A stretch of DNA of 64,000 nt from an uncultured Planctomycetaceae bacterium (GTDB lineage Bacteria > Planctomycetota > Planctomycetia > Planctomycetales > Planctomycetaceae): NCBI GenBank assembly GCA_943787265.1, contig CALSLT010000017.1, positions 496,001 to 560,000 on the forward strand. The letters run 5' to 3'. The first letter of the stretch is position 1, and the number at the start of each line of letters is the position of its first letter. Of this stretch, positions 51,994 through 62,300 are shown piece by piece. The position numbers and the translations under genes were made by a program. The notes under the pieces are model-generated. The model worked only from the letters and a program-made list of their open reading frames with translations, did not search any database and was not told the DNA's origin.

Positions 51994-52881
51994 TCATGAC
52001 CGTTTCAACCTGGAAATTTCGTCGAGGCCCAGCAACTGCTTGACCTCGTCAAAACCCAGCATCTGTGATGCGAGATGATCGACTCGCCCGTCATTCAACA
52101 TCGCCTCGGCCAGCGTTCGCATCACATGGCCCGTTGCCAGTAATGGGCCCACCGGGTCAACGACAATCTTAAATCCAAGTTCCTGTAGCTCGTCTGCCGG
52201 CAGAATCGGAGTGACACCGCCGGGCAGCATATTAGCGAGTTGCGGAAACGGGACATCCCTGGCCACGCGAGCCAATTCGTCCGTCGATTGCGGAGCTTCG
52301 ACAAAGCACACGTCGGCGCCGGCTTCGCCATACAGGTTGGCTCGTTCGATGGCGGCGTCGAGTCCTTCAACGGCTCGCGCGTCCGTTCGGGCGATGATGA
52401 CAAAGTCAGGATCGACTCTCGTGTCGAGTGCCGTTTTCAGCTTATCGAGCATCTCGTTTGCCGGGATGACCTGCTTGCCGGAAAAGTGGCCGCAACGTTT
52501 GGGAGCGACCTGATCTTCGAGCAACATCCCCGACGCACCGGCTCGTTCAAAATCGCGCACCGTCCGAGCAACGTTATGCAGATCGCCATGTCCCGTATCG
52601 CCGTCGGCGATCAGCGGAACAGTCAGTCGGTCGGCCATTCGACGAACGGCTTCTGTCATCTCAGTCAGTGTCGTCAGCCCAACGTCGGGAATGCCCAGCA
52701 CGCTGGCAGAAACTCCAAAGCCGCCGAGAAACAGCATCTCGATTCCAGCATCTTCCAGAACGCGAGCCGTAAAAACATCATGCGGAGCAAACGACCGGAT
52801 GATCTGCAAACCGGCCAGCAATTGCCGCAGTCGCTGGTTCTTTGTCGGCCTCTCAGATTCTTCTTTCCCGGATTGTGGCAT
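51994..52881 (-). CDS. Isocitrate lyase/PEP mutase family enzyme
   Basis: A 295-residue TIM-barrel enzyme. The signature LLEDQVAPKRCGHFSGKQ holds the KRCGH active-site loop, with IADGDTGHGD (metal-binding Asp) and IIARTDARAVEG. The family includes 2-methylisocitrate lyase, oxaloacetate decarboxylase and carboxyPEP phosphonomutase; all cleave or rearrange C-C or C-P bonds next to a 2-oxo acid. No prp genes or phosphonate genes are nearby, so I do not choose among them. It ends 31 bp before the start of the K+ channel on the same strand and probably precedes it in a transcript. Confidence 0.85.
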   Translation of the reverse strand: MPQSGKEESERPTKNQRLRQLLAGLQIIRSFAPHDVFTARVLEDAGIEMLFLGGFGVSASVLGIPDVGLTTLTEMTEAVRRMADRLTVPLIADGDTGHGDLHNVARTVRDFERAGASGMLLEDQVAPKRCGHFSGKQVIPANEMLDKLKTALDTRVDPDFVIIARTDARAVEGLDAAIERANLYGEAGADVCFVEAPQSTDELARVARDVPFPQLANMLPGGVTPILPADELQELGFKIVVDPVGPLLATGHVMRTLAEAMLNDGRVDHLASQMLGFDEVKQLLGLDEISRLKRS

Positions 52882-52943
52882 GAATGATTCTTTGGCTTCG
52901 TGAATTGGTCATTGCAGGTTTGCAGGCCATTGATGTCGCTTTA

Positions 52944-53015
52944 GCCACAGAGAGCACAGAGTTCTCAGAGAAACGTTTTGCTATCAAACTCAGTGACCTC
53001 GGTGTTCTCTGTGGC
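52944..53015. repeat. Inverted GCCACAGAGAGCAC-type repeat
   Basis: GCCACAGAGAGCAC (52944-52957) and GTGTTCTCTGTGGC (53002-53015) pair at 13 of 14 positions across a 44-bp spacer. The phrase resembles a widespread intergenic repeat known in several bacterial groups. It lies between the PEP-mutase-family gene and the stop codon of the glycosyltransferase gene. Confidence 0.6.
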
Positions 53016-53020
53016 AAAAG

Positions 53021-55399
53021 TCACTCGCTTTCAGCCGTCACAAGAAACAATTGCGACGTCACAAACTTGCGTTCGCCTTCGTAGCGAATCACTAATTCGG
53101 GGGCCCAATCTTCGATAAGTTGTCTATCAGAATCGCTGAACGAGTCCATTGATCGAGTCCCCGACAGAGATGTCACGTTTCGATGGAGGATTCCTTCCTG
53201 CTGAAGCTGTTCGAATCGCCACGGTGCGAGGAATTCGGAAATACCATACGTCGTGCGGTATCGGAGAACTTCTTTCCAGTTGACCAGGATGTGCGTGATG
53301 CCTTCGCTCTTGAGTCGTTCACGGATCTCAGCAGCCGATTTCATTTTCTGATCGGCGACCGGAACGCCGGGTTCGTTGGCCGAGCACCATTGTTCGAAGA
53401 TCGAAATGTCGAAGACCGTGTTATAGACCAGCGGAACTCGAACATCGAAAACCTGCGCCTCGCCAACGAACAGTACCTTTGCATCGGTCGGCAGCCGTAT
53501 TCGGTTGAGATAGGCGACCGGTTCGGACGTGAATTCGGAGTTGTCTCGGACCTCGGCGAGGTCGCCCAGCCACGTGTTGAGTCCGCAGTTGACCGTCGTG
53601 ATAAACCCCAGGTTGAAAAGAACGCACAGGGTCACGAATGCTCCGGCTGAGTATCGCCAGAACTGGTTGGTCGCCCACCACACACCGCCGCCCGACAGCA
53701 ACGCCACCAGCGGAATCAGTGGGATCCAGAAGCGGTCAAGGCGGTGAGTCAGCACCCACCAGCTCAAGAATAGAAATCCAACATACAACCACAGCCCGCC
53801 GATGATTCGACGATTCCACCTCGTTAAGAACGCCAGCGGAGCCAGGGCGAACATCAACGGACTCAGCCAGTCGCTCTTCAAAGTGACATCGTAAAATTTG
53901 ACGAGCAAATCGAACGGCTGGTAATGCGATGGGCTGTGAGCGTTTTTCCAGTTGGCTTCCAGAGTCGGCGTCCAGTCAATTCCGTGGAACAGGCTGTTCA
54001 TCAACGGGTAAACCGGGTTGCCGGTTTCGTACAGATTCTTCAGCAGCCACGGACCGATTGTGACTCCGCACGCCAGTCCGAATACCAGCAGAGTTTTTGC
54101 GACTCGGCGAGCCAGCGGCGCGGCGTTCTGCGATTTCCATTCAAGTAGCAGGAGCACGACCGCTGCCGGAAACACGACCGACAACAAGCCCGGATATTTG
54201 CAGGCCATCGCGCTGCCGGCCAGCAAGCCAGTCAGAATCGTCAGCCGATCTGCGCCCGGCGATTCTTCTTCTTCGGGGGATTGCTCCGGATGGTCCTGTC
54301 GGCTCTGCACGCAGACGATCACCGCCAGAGTCGTTGCCATCAGGAAGAATGTCAGCCCTCCTTCGGCGTAGGCGATGATTGAAATGCGGTAGGTCCACGG
54401 CGTCGACAGGTGGATCAGGATCGCCGCCCAGGCGGCTTTGCGATCAAACAACCGATCCGCCGCTGCAAAGACAGCCAGTCCGGTCAGCGGAGCAAACGTC
54501 ATCAGTGTCAGCTTGCCGGCCAACGCTCCGAGGTACCAGTCGCTCGACAGCTCCATCCCAAGCAGATGGAACATCTCAGTCAGGAACGGGAAGCTCGTAT
54601 AGACATTGTGAGGCAGCATCTCGATCGCCCCGTTCATGAACCATTCTTTCGGGCCCTGAATGTGGTACTCCTTGACGTCGAAATCGGTCGACGGAAGCAT
54701 CGCTCCCAGAGCCATCGCCATGACAAAAAGTGTCATCGCCAGGCTGGCGATTCCACGGGCGAGAATGCCGAACGGAATCTGACCTCGAAGCAGCACCGCT
54801 CCGAGTCGACTCATGCTGAATTCAGACTCCGCCCGCTTTGAGGATGCCTTTCCTTTCGCGGCCACTCCCTCTGAGGCAGTCGACGAATGGTTCGATCGAT
54901 CCCATGTTCGGCGGAGTGCGAACTCAATCAACGCAAAGACGAATAGGGCAATGCCGAGCGTTTCTCCCGAGAGTGCATCGGGAACTCGCTGAGCAAGCAG
55001 TCCGGCACCCAGCACGAGCAACGACACTCCAGACATCCCGAGCCCGTAGGCGAAGACGGTTTTCTCCAGCCGTCGCAGGTGTGGCTTAAGCCGGATGATT
55101 CTCAGCAGAAGGTGACCGAGCCCCCAGACCCCACCGAGCATCCAGAATCCGACGAACAGAATCGGAAGCCGTTGCGGAAAGTTGGACCAGCCGGCGGGAG
55201 GAGCGTCCGGGTGAGGGATCACGGAGTAGAGCAACAGTTCCGGCAGTTCGAGCCAGACGTCGGTTCGATTGGTCGTGGGCGAGCTGTTGGGCAGGTCGAT
55301 CTGAAAAAACACGAACCCGAAAACACACAGCCAGATAGTCGCGGCGCAGACCTTCCATACAGGTTGAGGTACGTCTTCATTCTGTGGAGTCGCGGACAT
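53021..55399 (-). CDS. GT39/ArnT-like membrane glycosyltransferase
   Basis: A 792-residue polytopic protein with about 12 hydrophobic helices. The first lumenal loop has an acidic DFDVKEYHIQGPKEW motif, in the place of the catalytic Asp of dolichyl/undecaprenyl-phosphate-linked transferases (PMT/ArnT type). It would use a lipid-linked sugar to modify a protein or lipid outside the membrane. The C-terminal 200 residues are a soluble periplasmic domain (FTSEPVAYLNRIRLPTD onward). Acceptor and sugar are unknown. Confidence 0.75.
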   Translation of the reverse strand: MSATPQNEDVPQPVWKVCAATIWLCVFGFVFFQIDLPNSSPTTNRTDVWLELPELLLYSVIPHPDAPPAGWSNFPQRLPILFVGFWMLGGVWGLGHLLLRIIRLKPHLRRLEKTVFAYGLGMSGVSLLVLGAGLLAQRVPDALSGETLGIALFVFALIEFALRRTWDRSNHSSTASEGVAAKGKASSKRAESEFSMSRLGAVLLRGQIPFGILARGIASLAMTLFVMAMALGAMLPSTDFDVKEYHIQGPKEWFMNGAIEMLPHNVYTSFPFLTEMFHLLGMELSSDWYLGALAGKLTLMTFAPLTGLAVFAAADRLFDRKAAWAAILIHLSTPWTYRISIIAYAEGGLTFFLMATTLAVIVCVQSRQDHPEQSPEEEESPGADRLTILTGLLAGSAMACKYPGLLSVVFPAAVVLLLLEWKSQNAAPLARRVAKTLLVFGLACGVTIGPWLLKNLYETGNPVYPLMNSLFHGIDWTPTLEANWKNAHSPSHYQPFDLLVKFYDVTLKSDWLSPLMFALAPLAFLTRWNRRIIGGLWLYVGFLFLSWWVLTHRLDRFWIPLIPLVALLSGGGVWWATNQFWRYSAGAFVTLCVLFNLGFITTVNCGLNTWLGDLAEVRDNSEFTSEPVAYLNRIRLPTDAKVLFVGEAQVFDVRVPLVYNTVFDISIFEQWCSANEPGVPVADQKMKSAAEIRERLKSEGITHILVNWKEVLRYRTTYGISEFLAPWRFEQLQQEGILHRNVTSLSGTRSMDSFSDSDRQLIEDWAPELVIRYEGERKFVTSQLFLVTAESE

Positions 55400-55584
55400 G
55401 GGCGGGAGGGTAGCGGCGACTCGCCCCCTGTTGTCAAGCCGGCCGAACGTACCACGCTTCGCTGATCCAACGCCGATGGTTGTCCAATCATTGCCTCACC
55501 CGATACCGTCTTCGGCTTCCCACCGGGCGATCCCAACCGGTCAGCCTGATCAATCCAGAATCTGCACCTACCAGAGAAGCCTCC

Positions 55585-56613
55585 ATGTCGGACGAACCAG
55601 GCCAGGATGACATTGCCGCCGTCGAAAATTGTGCGGACGTCTTTCAGAAACTCAACGACGAATTATCAAAGGTCATCGTCGGGCAGAAAGAAGCCATCGA
55701 GCAGGTGCTGATCGCGATGCTGGCTCGCGGGCACTCGCTGCTGGAAGGTGTGCCGGGCCTCGCCAAGACGCTGCTGATCAGCTCGCTGGCCGACGCTCTG
55801 CAGATGTCGTTTAAGCGGATTCAGTTCACGCCGGACCTCATGCCTAGCGACATCACCGGCACGGAGATCATTCAGGAAAACCTCGAAACCAAGGCCCGCG
55901 AGTACAAGTTCCTCCCCGGACCGCTGTTCGCGAACATGGTCCTAGCCGACGAAATCAACCGAACGCCGCCGAAGACTCAGGCGGCCATGCTGGAAGCAAT
56001 GCAGGAACGCCACATCAGCGCCGGCGGCACCATGCACGACCTGCCCGATCCGTTCTTCGTCCTAGCCACTCAAAACCCGCTCGAACAGGAAGGCACGTAC
56101 CCACTTCCCGAAGCACAGCTCGACAGGTTTCTCCTCTACATCAAAGTCGACTACCCAAGCGGCGCCGAAGAGTGGGAAGTTGCTCGCCGAGTCACCACCG
56201 GCCAGATGGGGAGCATTGATCCGGTCATCTCCGCTGAGCAGATCGTCGAGTTTCAGAAGCTGGTCACCAAGGTTCCGGTCAGCGATCAGGTACTCGGCTA
56301 CGCATGGGCCCTCGTCCGAGCCAGTCGCCCGGGTTCAGAAGAAGCTCCCGACGTCGTCAACAAATGGGCGAGTTGGGGCGCCGGTCCTCGCGGAGTCCTG
56401 ACACTCGTCAGTTGCGCCAAAGCCCGAGCCATCCTGCACGGCCGCCACCACGCCACGACCGGAGACATTCAGGCAATCGCCCGCCCGGCTCTGCGACACA
56501 GAATCGCCGTGAACTACGCCGCCCAGGCAGCAGACATCAACAGCGAAAAACTCGTCGACCTGCTGATGGAAGCCGTTCCCGCCGACAAGCACTACGAACA
56601 ACCGGCTGCGTGA
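55585..56613 (+). CDS. MoxR-family AAA+ ATPase
   Basis: A 342-residue AAA+ chaperone. Walker A is GVPGLAKT, Walker B LADEIN, sensor 1 ATQNP and the family block GTYPLPEAQLDRFLL. The start ATG at 55585 is chosen from the usual N-terminal spacing; the frame runs 35 codons further up. MoxR genes are usually followed by DUF58 and VWA genes for metalloenzyme maturation or envelope stress; here a palindrome and a converging gene follow, so it stands alone. Confidence 0.92.
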   Translation: MSDEPGQDDIAAVENCADVFQKLNDELSKVIVGQKEAIEQVLIAMLARGHSLLEGVPGLAKTLLISSLADALQMSFKRIQFTPDLMPSDITGTEIIQENLETKAREYKFLPGPLFANMVLADEINRTPPKTQAAMLEAMQERHISAGGTMHDLPDPFFVLATQNPLEQEGTYPLPEAQLDRFLLYIKVDYPSGAEEWEVARRVTTGQMGSIDPVISAEQIVEFQKLVTKVPVSDQVLGYAWALVRASRPGSEEAPDVVNKWASWGAGPRGVLTLVSCAKARAILHGRHHATTGDIQAIARPALRHRIAVNYAAQAADINSEKLVDLLMEAVPADKHYEQPAA

Positions 56614-56615
56614 GC

Positions 56616-56690
56616 GTAGGGTGCGTTTCGACGCACCGAAATCGGGGATTCCAAATAGCGAAGAAACTGGTGCGTCAAGACACACCCTAC
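56616..56690. repeat. Long inverted repeat between converging genes
   Basis: Arms GTAGGGTGCGTTTCGACGCA plus CC (56616-56637) and GGTGCGTCAAGACACACCCT plus AC (56669-56690) match at 19 of 22 positions. The right arm overlaps the stop codon of the converging gene at 56687, and the left arm begins 3 bp after the MoxR stop. It probably serves as a bidirectional terminator; the GTAGGGTGCGTC...GACGCACC phrase looks like a dispersed REP. Confidence 0.75.
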
Positions 56691-57343
56691 TTTTCCTCTG
56701 CTGGATCGCCTTCGCTATTCACGCGTTCCCAGATTGAATGGCTGGAGCCGTCGACAGAGAGCAGGTCGAGCTTTGTTTCGTTCAGCTCGATGATTTTCTC
56801 GACCCAGTGGTCGCCCCAGGTGCTGGCGGCGAGTTTCACTTTGTCAGCCGGAGTTCCTCCGCTGACTCCGTAATCGAGGTGCCCGTCCTTCACCGCCCAG
56901 AACATGGTCAGGTCGATCTTCGGGCCGAACCCGAGGGCAAACACGCCACTTGGCAGAATCGTCATCGTCGCCGTGCCGTCGGTTTTTACGGTCAATGTTC
57001 GTTCGCCGTAAAATTCCTGCTTCCAACTGCCGACGATGAGCTTGCTGAGCCGTGCAGTTTCTGGATCGAGCTGGTCGACAGTCGGGTCTGTGTCTGGAGG
57101 ATCGACGGCCGGCTCGACTGGCGTTTGAGGCGTCGTTTCTTTGGTCTCTGTCGTTGGACTGCCCGGATTTGGGCCAATCGGAATAACCAGAGTCGAAGAA
57201 ATGGTTGTCTGCTGTGGATTGTCCGGCATCACGAAATACGCGGAGCCAGCGGTAGCGGCGAGGATGAATCCGGCAATTAGAAACAGCGGCGGCGTGCCCG
57301 TGTTTTTCTCGCCGGTTTGAGTTGATTCAGAAACGTCGCTCAT
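56687..57343 (-). CDS. Single-pass membrane protein with C-terminal beta-rich domain, unknown function
   Basis: A 218-residue protein. A helix at about 19-39 (PLFLIAGFILAATAGSAYFVM) is followed by a Thr/Pro-rich linker (about 42-90) and a beta-rich domain from LIVGSWKQEFYGERTLTVKTDGTATMTI, a lipocalin-like or 'GSWK...DGT' pattern frequent in planctomycete secreted proteins. It probably faces the periplasm. No catalytic motif is seen. It converges with the MoxR gene. Confidence 0.7.
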   Translation of the reverse strand: MSDVSESTQTGEKNTGTPPLFLIAGFILAATAGSAYFVMPDNPQQTTISSTLVIPIGPNPGSPTTETKETTPQTPVEPAVDPPDTDPTVDQLDPETARLSKLIVGSWKQEFYGERTLTVKTDGTATMTILPSGVFALGFGPKIDLTMFWAVKDGHLDYGVSGGTPADKVKLAASTWGDHWVEKIIELNETKLDLLSVDGSSHSIWERVNSEGDPAEEK

Positions 57344-57612
57344 GATGTGCCTGGTAGAGAAGTTCCGCCGATTGAACGGTCAAAGCCAATGAGACGATCG
57401 CTCAACACAATCCAACTACCCGATTTGATTCGGATTTGTTTCAGCCAAATACAGACTTCAGCAGCGGCGTGCATCAGCCAATGCTGGATCGTAGGATAAC
57501 CGTCGCTGGTGGTCTCGCGTGAGTGATCTTTGCCCGATGTCAGCCCAATCTACGAAAGACGTTGAGCTCCCGACAAGAACTAGAGTTTGACGAATCTTCA
57601 AAGGCTCTTCCC

Positions 57613-58509
57613 GTGAGCGTAACGGTCATTGTCGGAATCCTGATTGCTACCGGTGGGACGTATCTCGCTTTGACCGAGCGTGCGTCTTCCGGCAATTCGC
57701 CAACCGCAGAAGAATCGTCCGACGGTGAGTCGTCGCCGAAATTTTCGATTCCGCGATCAGTTGTTTATCAGGCTGCAATATTTGTTGGTCTGGCAATTCT
57801 GGGCTTGTCACACGCTTCGCATTATGAGCCGTTGCCGCGATCAATTCTTGCTGGCGGAATGCGAGGAACCGTGTTCGGCCTGGGAGCCTGCCTGACTCTC
57901 GCAGGAGCAATCGGAGTTGTGTTCTCGTCGACTGCTCGCGCCGTTGTACTTTCGGCAGCGATTCTCGGGACTGGCGGTGCGACCGTGCTGGGCGTTTCCG
58001 GAAACGCCATCGTCGGTGGACTCTTGCTGGCCGGAGCCGCTCTGTGTGGCTGGTGGCTTCACGCATATTTGCCAGGCAAGTCGGCAACGAAGCACCCGCA
58101 AAAAGACGACCGTGCAAACATCGAGACAGCTATCGAACGCGCACTGAATGACGATTCGCCGTCGACTCCGGAACCGTTGCTAGCGAGCGTTGCCGTCGTG
58201 TTGTTCTGCTGGATTCTTGGATCGACGCTGCAATTGGCAGTCGAAGAAGGCACTGGATCGAAAACGGCAATGAGCGGTTCCTCGCGAGCGCTACCGCGGC
58301 CTGCCTTTGACGGCTCTGCGCGGCAGAACACCGGTGATCGACCAGGCATGACGAACGCGACCGAGACGACAGCAAGCAAATCGTCACGTGACGACACCTT
58401 GTTCTGGTGTGCTGCCGGTTTGCTGGCGGCAACGATCGGCCTTGGGTATTCGCGTGCCGAATGCAAGTTTGATACGCCACAAGCTGCCGAGACGGACAAT
58501 TCCGTTTAG
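57613..58509 (+). CDS. Multi-pass membrane protein, unknown function
   Basis: A protein of about 298 residues if GTG 57613 is the start (AAAGG stands about 8 nt upstream); an ATG at 57523 would add 30 polar residues. Helices occur at about 2-20, 53-70, 85-110, 113-165, 198-215 and near the end (LFWCAAGLLAATIGLGYS), with hydrophilic stretches between. I recognise no family. It precedes upp by 62 bp. Confidence 0.6.
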   Translation: MSVTVIVGILIATGGTYLALTERASSGNSPTAEESSDGESSPKFSIPRSVVYQAAIFVGLAILGLSHASHYEPLPRSILAGGMRGTVFGLGACLTLAGAIGVVFSSTARAVVLSAAILGTGGATVLGVSGNAIVGGLLLAGAALCGWWLHAYLPGKSATKHPQKDDRANIETAIERALNDDSPSTPEPLLASVAVVLFCWILGSTLQLAVEEGTGSKTAMSGSSRALPRPAFDGSARQNTGDRPGMTNATETTASKSSRDDTLFWCAAGLLAATIGLGYSRAECKFDTPQAAETDNSV

Positions 58510-58571
58510 AATCTGCATCGCAATCAGTTTTTAAACTACTCTTGAATCGACAATAAACGGACCTCGGAAGC

Positions 58572-59210
58572 ATGACCAGCAATCGTCTAAGACATGTCGA
58601 CCACCCTTTGGTGCAACATCATCTGGGGAAGCTCCGAGATGAATCGACCAGCCCGGCAGAATTCCGCGCGCTGTCCCACATCATCGCGACAATCCTCGCC
58701 AGCGCCGCCACGGAAGACCTTGAGCTAGCCGACACGACGGTCAGAACGCCAGTCGCCGATGCACCCGCGAAAGTGCTGTCACAGACGATTGCCCTGGTCC
58801 CGATTCTGCGAGCTGGGCTTGGCCTTGTCGATCCGCTTCTGAACGTGATCCCAACGGCGGAAGTCTGGCACCTGGGACTGTTCCGCGACGAAGCCACCGC
58901 GAAGCCCGTCGAGTACTACCGCAAGCTGCCACCGACTGGGCCTTCTGACGTCGCCCTGGTTCTCGACCCGATGCTGGCAACAGGCGGGTCGGCGTGTCTG
59001 GCTCTCGACGTGCTGCGTCAATGGGGCGTTCCGAAAACGAAACTCGTCGTGCTGATCGCTTCGCCGGAAGGCATCGCGGCTGTGCACGAAGAATTCCCCG
59101 ACACCGAGATCATCACGGCCTCGGTCGATGAATGCCTGAATGACCAGAAATACATCGTCCCGGGGCTCGGCGATGCGGGCGATCGCCTGTTCAACACGCT
59201 CCGTAGTTGA
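58572..59210 (+). CDS. upp: Uracil phosphoribosyltransferase
   Basis: Salvage enzyme converting uracil and PRPP to UMP. The 212 residues match the family (E. coli 208). LVPILRAGLGLVD and the PRPP loop LDPMLATGGSA are present, and the C-terminal uracil-binding YIVPGLGDAGDRLF is diagnostic. The N-terminal RHVDHPLVQHHLGKLRD is also typical. The gene stands alone between two unrelated genes; UMP feeds the CTP made by PyrG elsewhere in the window. Confidence 0.96.
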   Translation: MTSNRLRHVDHPLVQHHLGKLRDESTSPAEFRALSHIIATILASAATEDLELADTTVRTPVADAPAKVLSQTIALVPILRAGLGLVDPLLNVIPTAEVWHLGLFRDEATAKPVEYYRKLPPTGPSDVALVLDPMLATGGSACLALDVLRQWGVPKTKLVVLIASPEGIAAVHEEFPDTEIITASVDECLNDQKYIVPGLGDAGDRLFNTLRS

Positions 59211-59339
59211 GAAACTGCCGCTGAATTCGTTCTCTCAGAAATTCTGACGAACTCTCTTCCTCTGCGTTTTCCACCTCTGCGACGTCTACGTTAAAATCGT
59301 CAGCCTGTAGAAACTCACATTCCACTGGGAGCATGCTTC

Positions 59340-62300
59340 GTGGCCTCGGATTCTCGTTATGAACTGTTGGAGAAAGTGGGAGCCGGCAGTTTTGCCACGG
59401 TCTACCGGGCTAAAGATACGGAACTTGGCCGCGAAGTCGCGATCAAGCAAATTCACGACCAATACCTGCAGATGCCCGAGCAGATGGAGCGGTACTGGCA
59501 GGAAGCTCAACTGCTCGCACAGCTTCAGCATCCGAACATCATCACGTTCTACGATATCGATCGTGAACGCGGCTGGCTGATCATGGAGCTGATGCAGGGC
59601 AATCTGTCGGATCGAATCTCGACGGAGCAGCTCGATCTGAAATCAGTCCGCACGTCGCTCGCCCATTGCCTGCGAGCACTGAAGTATCTGCATGCCCAGG
59701 GCATCGTGCATGGCGACATCAAACCTGCCAACATGATGATCGACTCGCGGAAGCGGATCAAAATCGGCGACTTCGGATTGTCGCGGCGAGTCAGCGATGA
59801 AGACGGCAGCCTGCTGAAAGGCACGACCAAGTACATGGCTCCGGAAGTCATGTCTGAAGACTTCGGCGAAGTGGGACCGGCCAGCGATCTTTATTCGCTC
59901 GGTTTTGCAGCCTACGAGTTAATGTGCGGGCCAAACTTCGAATCACTCTTTCCTGGCCTGAATGCTTTTGGTCGAGACCGCCAGGTTGGCTGGATGATGT
60001 GGCACGCCGCGCCGGATCGAAAGCTCCCCGAAATCAGCCGCGTGCTGGAAGGCGTTCCCGAAGACCTGGCTCATGTCGTGCAGAAACTGGTTTCGAAGGA
60101 TCAGGCAGGGCGATTTCAGTCTGCCGCCGATGCTCTGTCGGAACTTCAGATCGACATCAAGATTGTCAAGAAGGGAACCGACGGTCCGGCAGAAGAGCAG
60201 GTCGACTCGACACGGCGCAACGTCGCGATTGCGGCGTTCTGCGGAAGCCTGATTCTCAGCCTGTTAATGCTGTTTCTGCCGGGGAACTCGGAAAACGAAA
60301 AGAAGGTTGTCGATACCGGAGCCCCAATTGAAGGAGTGGTCGGTCGCGTCGAGATTGATCGAGGCTTCTTCACGATCATGGGACCGGACAAGATCCCGCA
60401 AGAGATCAAGATTGGAAGTTCGCCGAAGATTCTGCTCAACGAGAAAACCTACATCACCTCGCGCGATTTGCAGCCGGACGATCACGTCATCATTAAGAAA
60501 GCAAAGAGCGACGACGGGCGTGATGTACTCGAAATCGCCGTTTCACGACCGGACGAAAGTATCGGCTACCTGACGGCAGTCTTTCCGAACAACGAACAGG
60601 TGACGCTTCAGATTACGGAAGGGACCAAGCGGAGCGAGCTGACTGTCCGAGCGACGGAGACAACTCGAATTCTGCTCAACGGCGAACGTGCCTTTCTGGA
60701 AGATCTAAAAGCTGACGACCACGTCACGGTGCGACACGTTCCGGACACGAAGCTTGCTGCCGCGCGAGCGGCCACTGAGATCATCGCTCTGCAGAAACGC
60801 ACACTGAATGGTTTCCTGCGAGACGTGCTGGCTTCGTCGCTGACAATCGAAGTCAACCGGCAGGGAAACACCGAACTGCTCAAGTTGCCGCTCGCGGAAG
60901 AGTGCGCCGTGACGGTTAACGGCAACAAGATCGTCGAAGGGCGTATTCTGAAACCGGGCGACCTCGAAGCCGGAGACCGAGTCACCGTCATTCACCACGC
61001 AGACATTATCGAGGTCAACTCGCTCCGCCAGTTCCTGCACACGGGCAACCTTCTGGAGCTTCAGGCCGACAGTTCGACTTTGATTGTCAGCGACGGCGAT
61101 GCTGATCGAAAAGTTTTTGTCGCGTCGAAAGATTGCTCGATCACCATCAACGGACAGCCGGCTCAACTTGCCGACTTGCGTCGCACTGACAAGGTCGAGT
61201 TGAGTTACGACAGCACTCGCGAACAGAACGACGTCGCCGCTGTCGATGCGTTGCGTCCGGTCAACGAAAACCGATTCGCCATCGTGATCGGAATTCAAGA
61301 CTACGATGACAACACACTGTCGAAGCTTGAATGGACGGCTTCAGACGCGAAATATCTGCACGAGACTCTGCAGAATCGATACGGTTGCGCACCCGACAAC
61401 ACTCTTCTGCTGGTCGACGAAACTCGAGTCCGCATCGAGCAGGCGATTCCGGATTGGCTGGACAAGTCCGACATCGCGAGTGAAGTGATTGTCTTTTTCG
61501 CGGGACACGCTTACGTCGATGACGACGGTCTGTCGTTTCTCGCAGCGAAAGACTTTGACCTGACTCGGATTGCGGAATCCGGCATCTCATTGAGCTGGCT
61601 GCGTGAACAACTGGAAGCTTGCTCGGCTCGGGAGAAACTGCTCTTGCTGGATTGTTCACGAGTCGGCGAGGGCGCTGATCAACAACGTCAACTTTCCGCC
61701 GCCCGACTGCTTGAATCTTTGAAGCCGGAAAAGGACCCAGCCGAATTCCGCACGACGTGGGCGGTTGCTTCCAGCACGGCCGATCAACGAGGGCTTGACT
61801 GGGCCGAGAAACAGCACGGTCTGTTTGGGTGGTTTGTCGCGGACGCCTATTCAGGCCACGGCGACCGCAATCAGGACGTCCATCTGGAACCGACGGAACT
61901 GTTCGACTATCTGCGAAACGAGATGGCTCAGGTCACGATCAACGAGCAGTCTCAACTTCCGAAGCTGTTTCGCCCGGACTCAACTCCCCCGGACCAGGAT
62001 CGCCTCACACCGGCGGCCAAAGACGCCATCAAAAAACTGCTGGCAACTTACTGGGAACCTGGCCCGCGTCGTGGAGTTCCCGCCGCCGCCCAAGCCGATT
62101 ATCTCACGGCCAGTCGATTGGCCGGGGACGAAGACGACGCTCAGATAACCTGGGCACTCATCCAACATCGAAATCGCGAAGACCGTGAAGCCCAGAAACA
62201 CTTTGAGCGAGTGAAGCTTTCTCACCCAAACAATCAGCTTGCATACGAAGGTCTCGCCTGGCTGCAGGCCGACCAGAAACGCTACACGGAAAGCCTTGTT

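Noticed and set aside
59333..59335. ATG start for the kinase-caspase gene
   Set aside because: It is out of frame with the kinase; the in-frame GTG at 59340 fits the ribosome binding site and family start.
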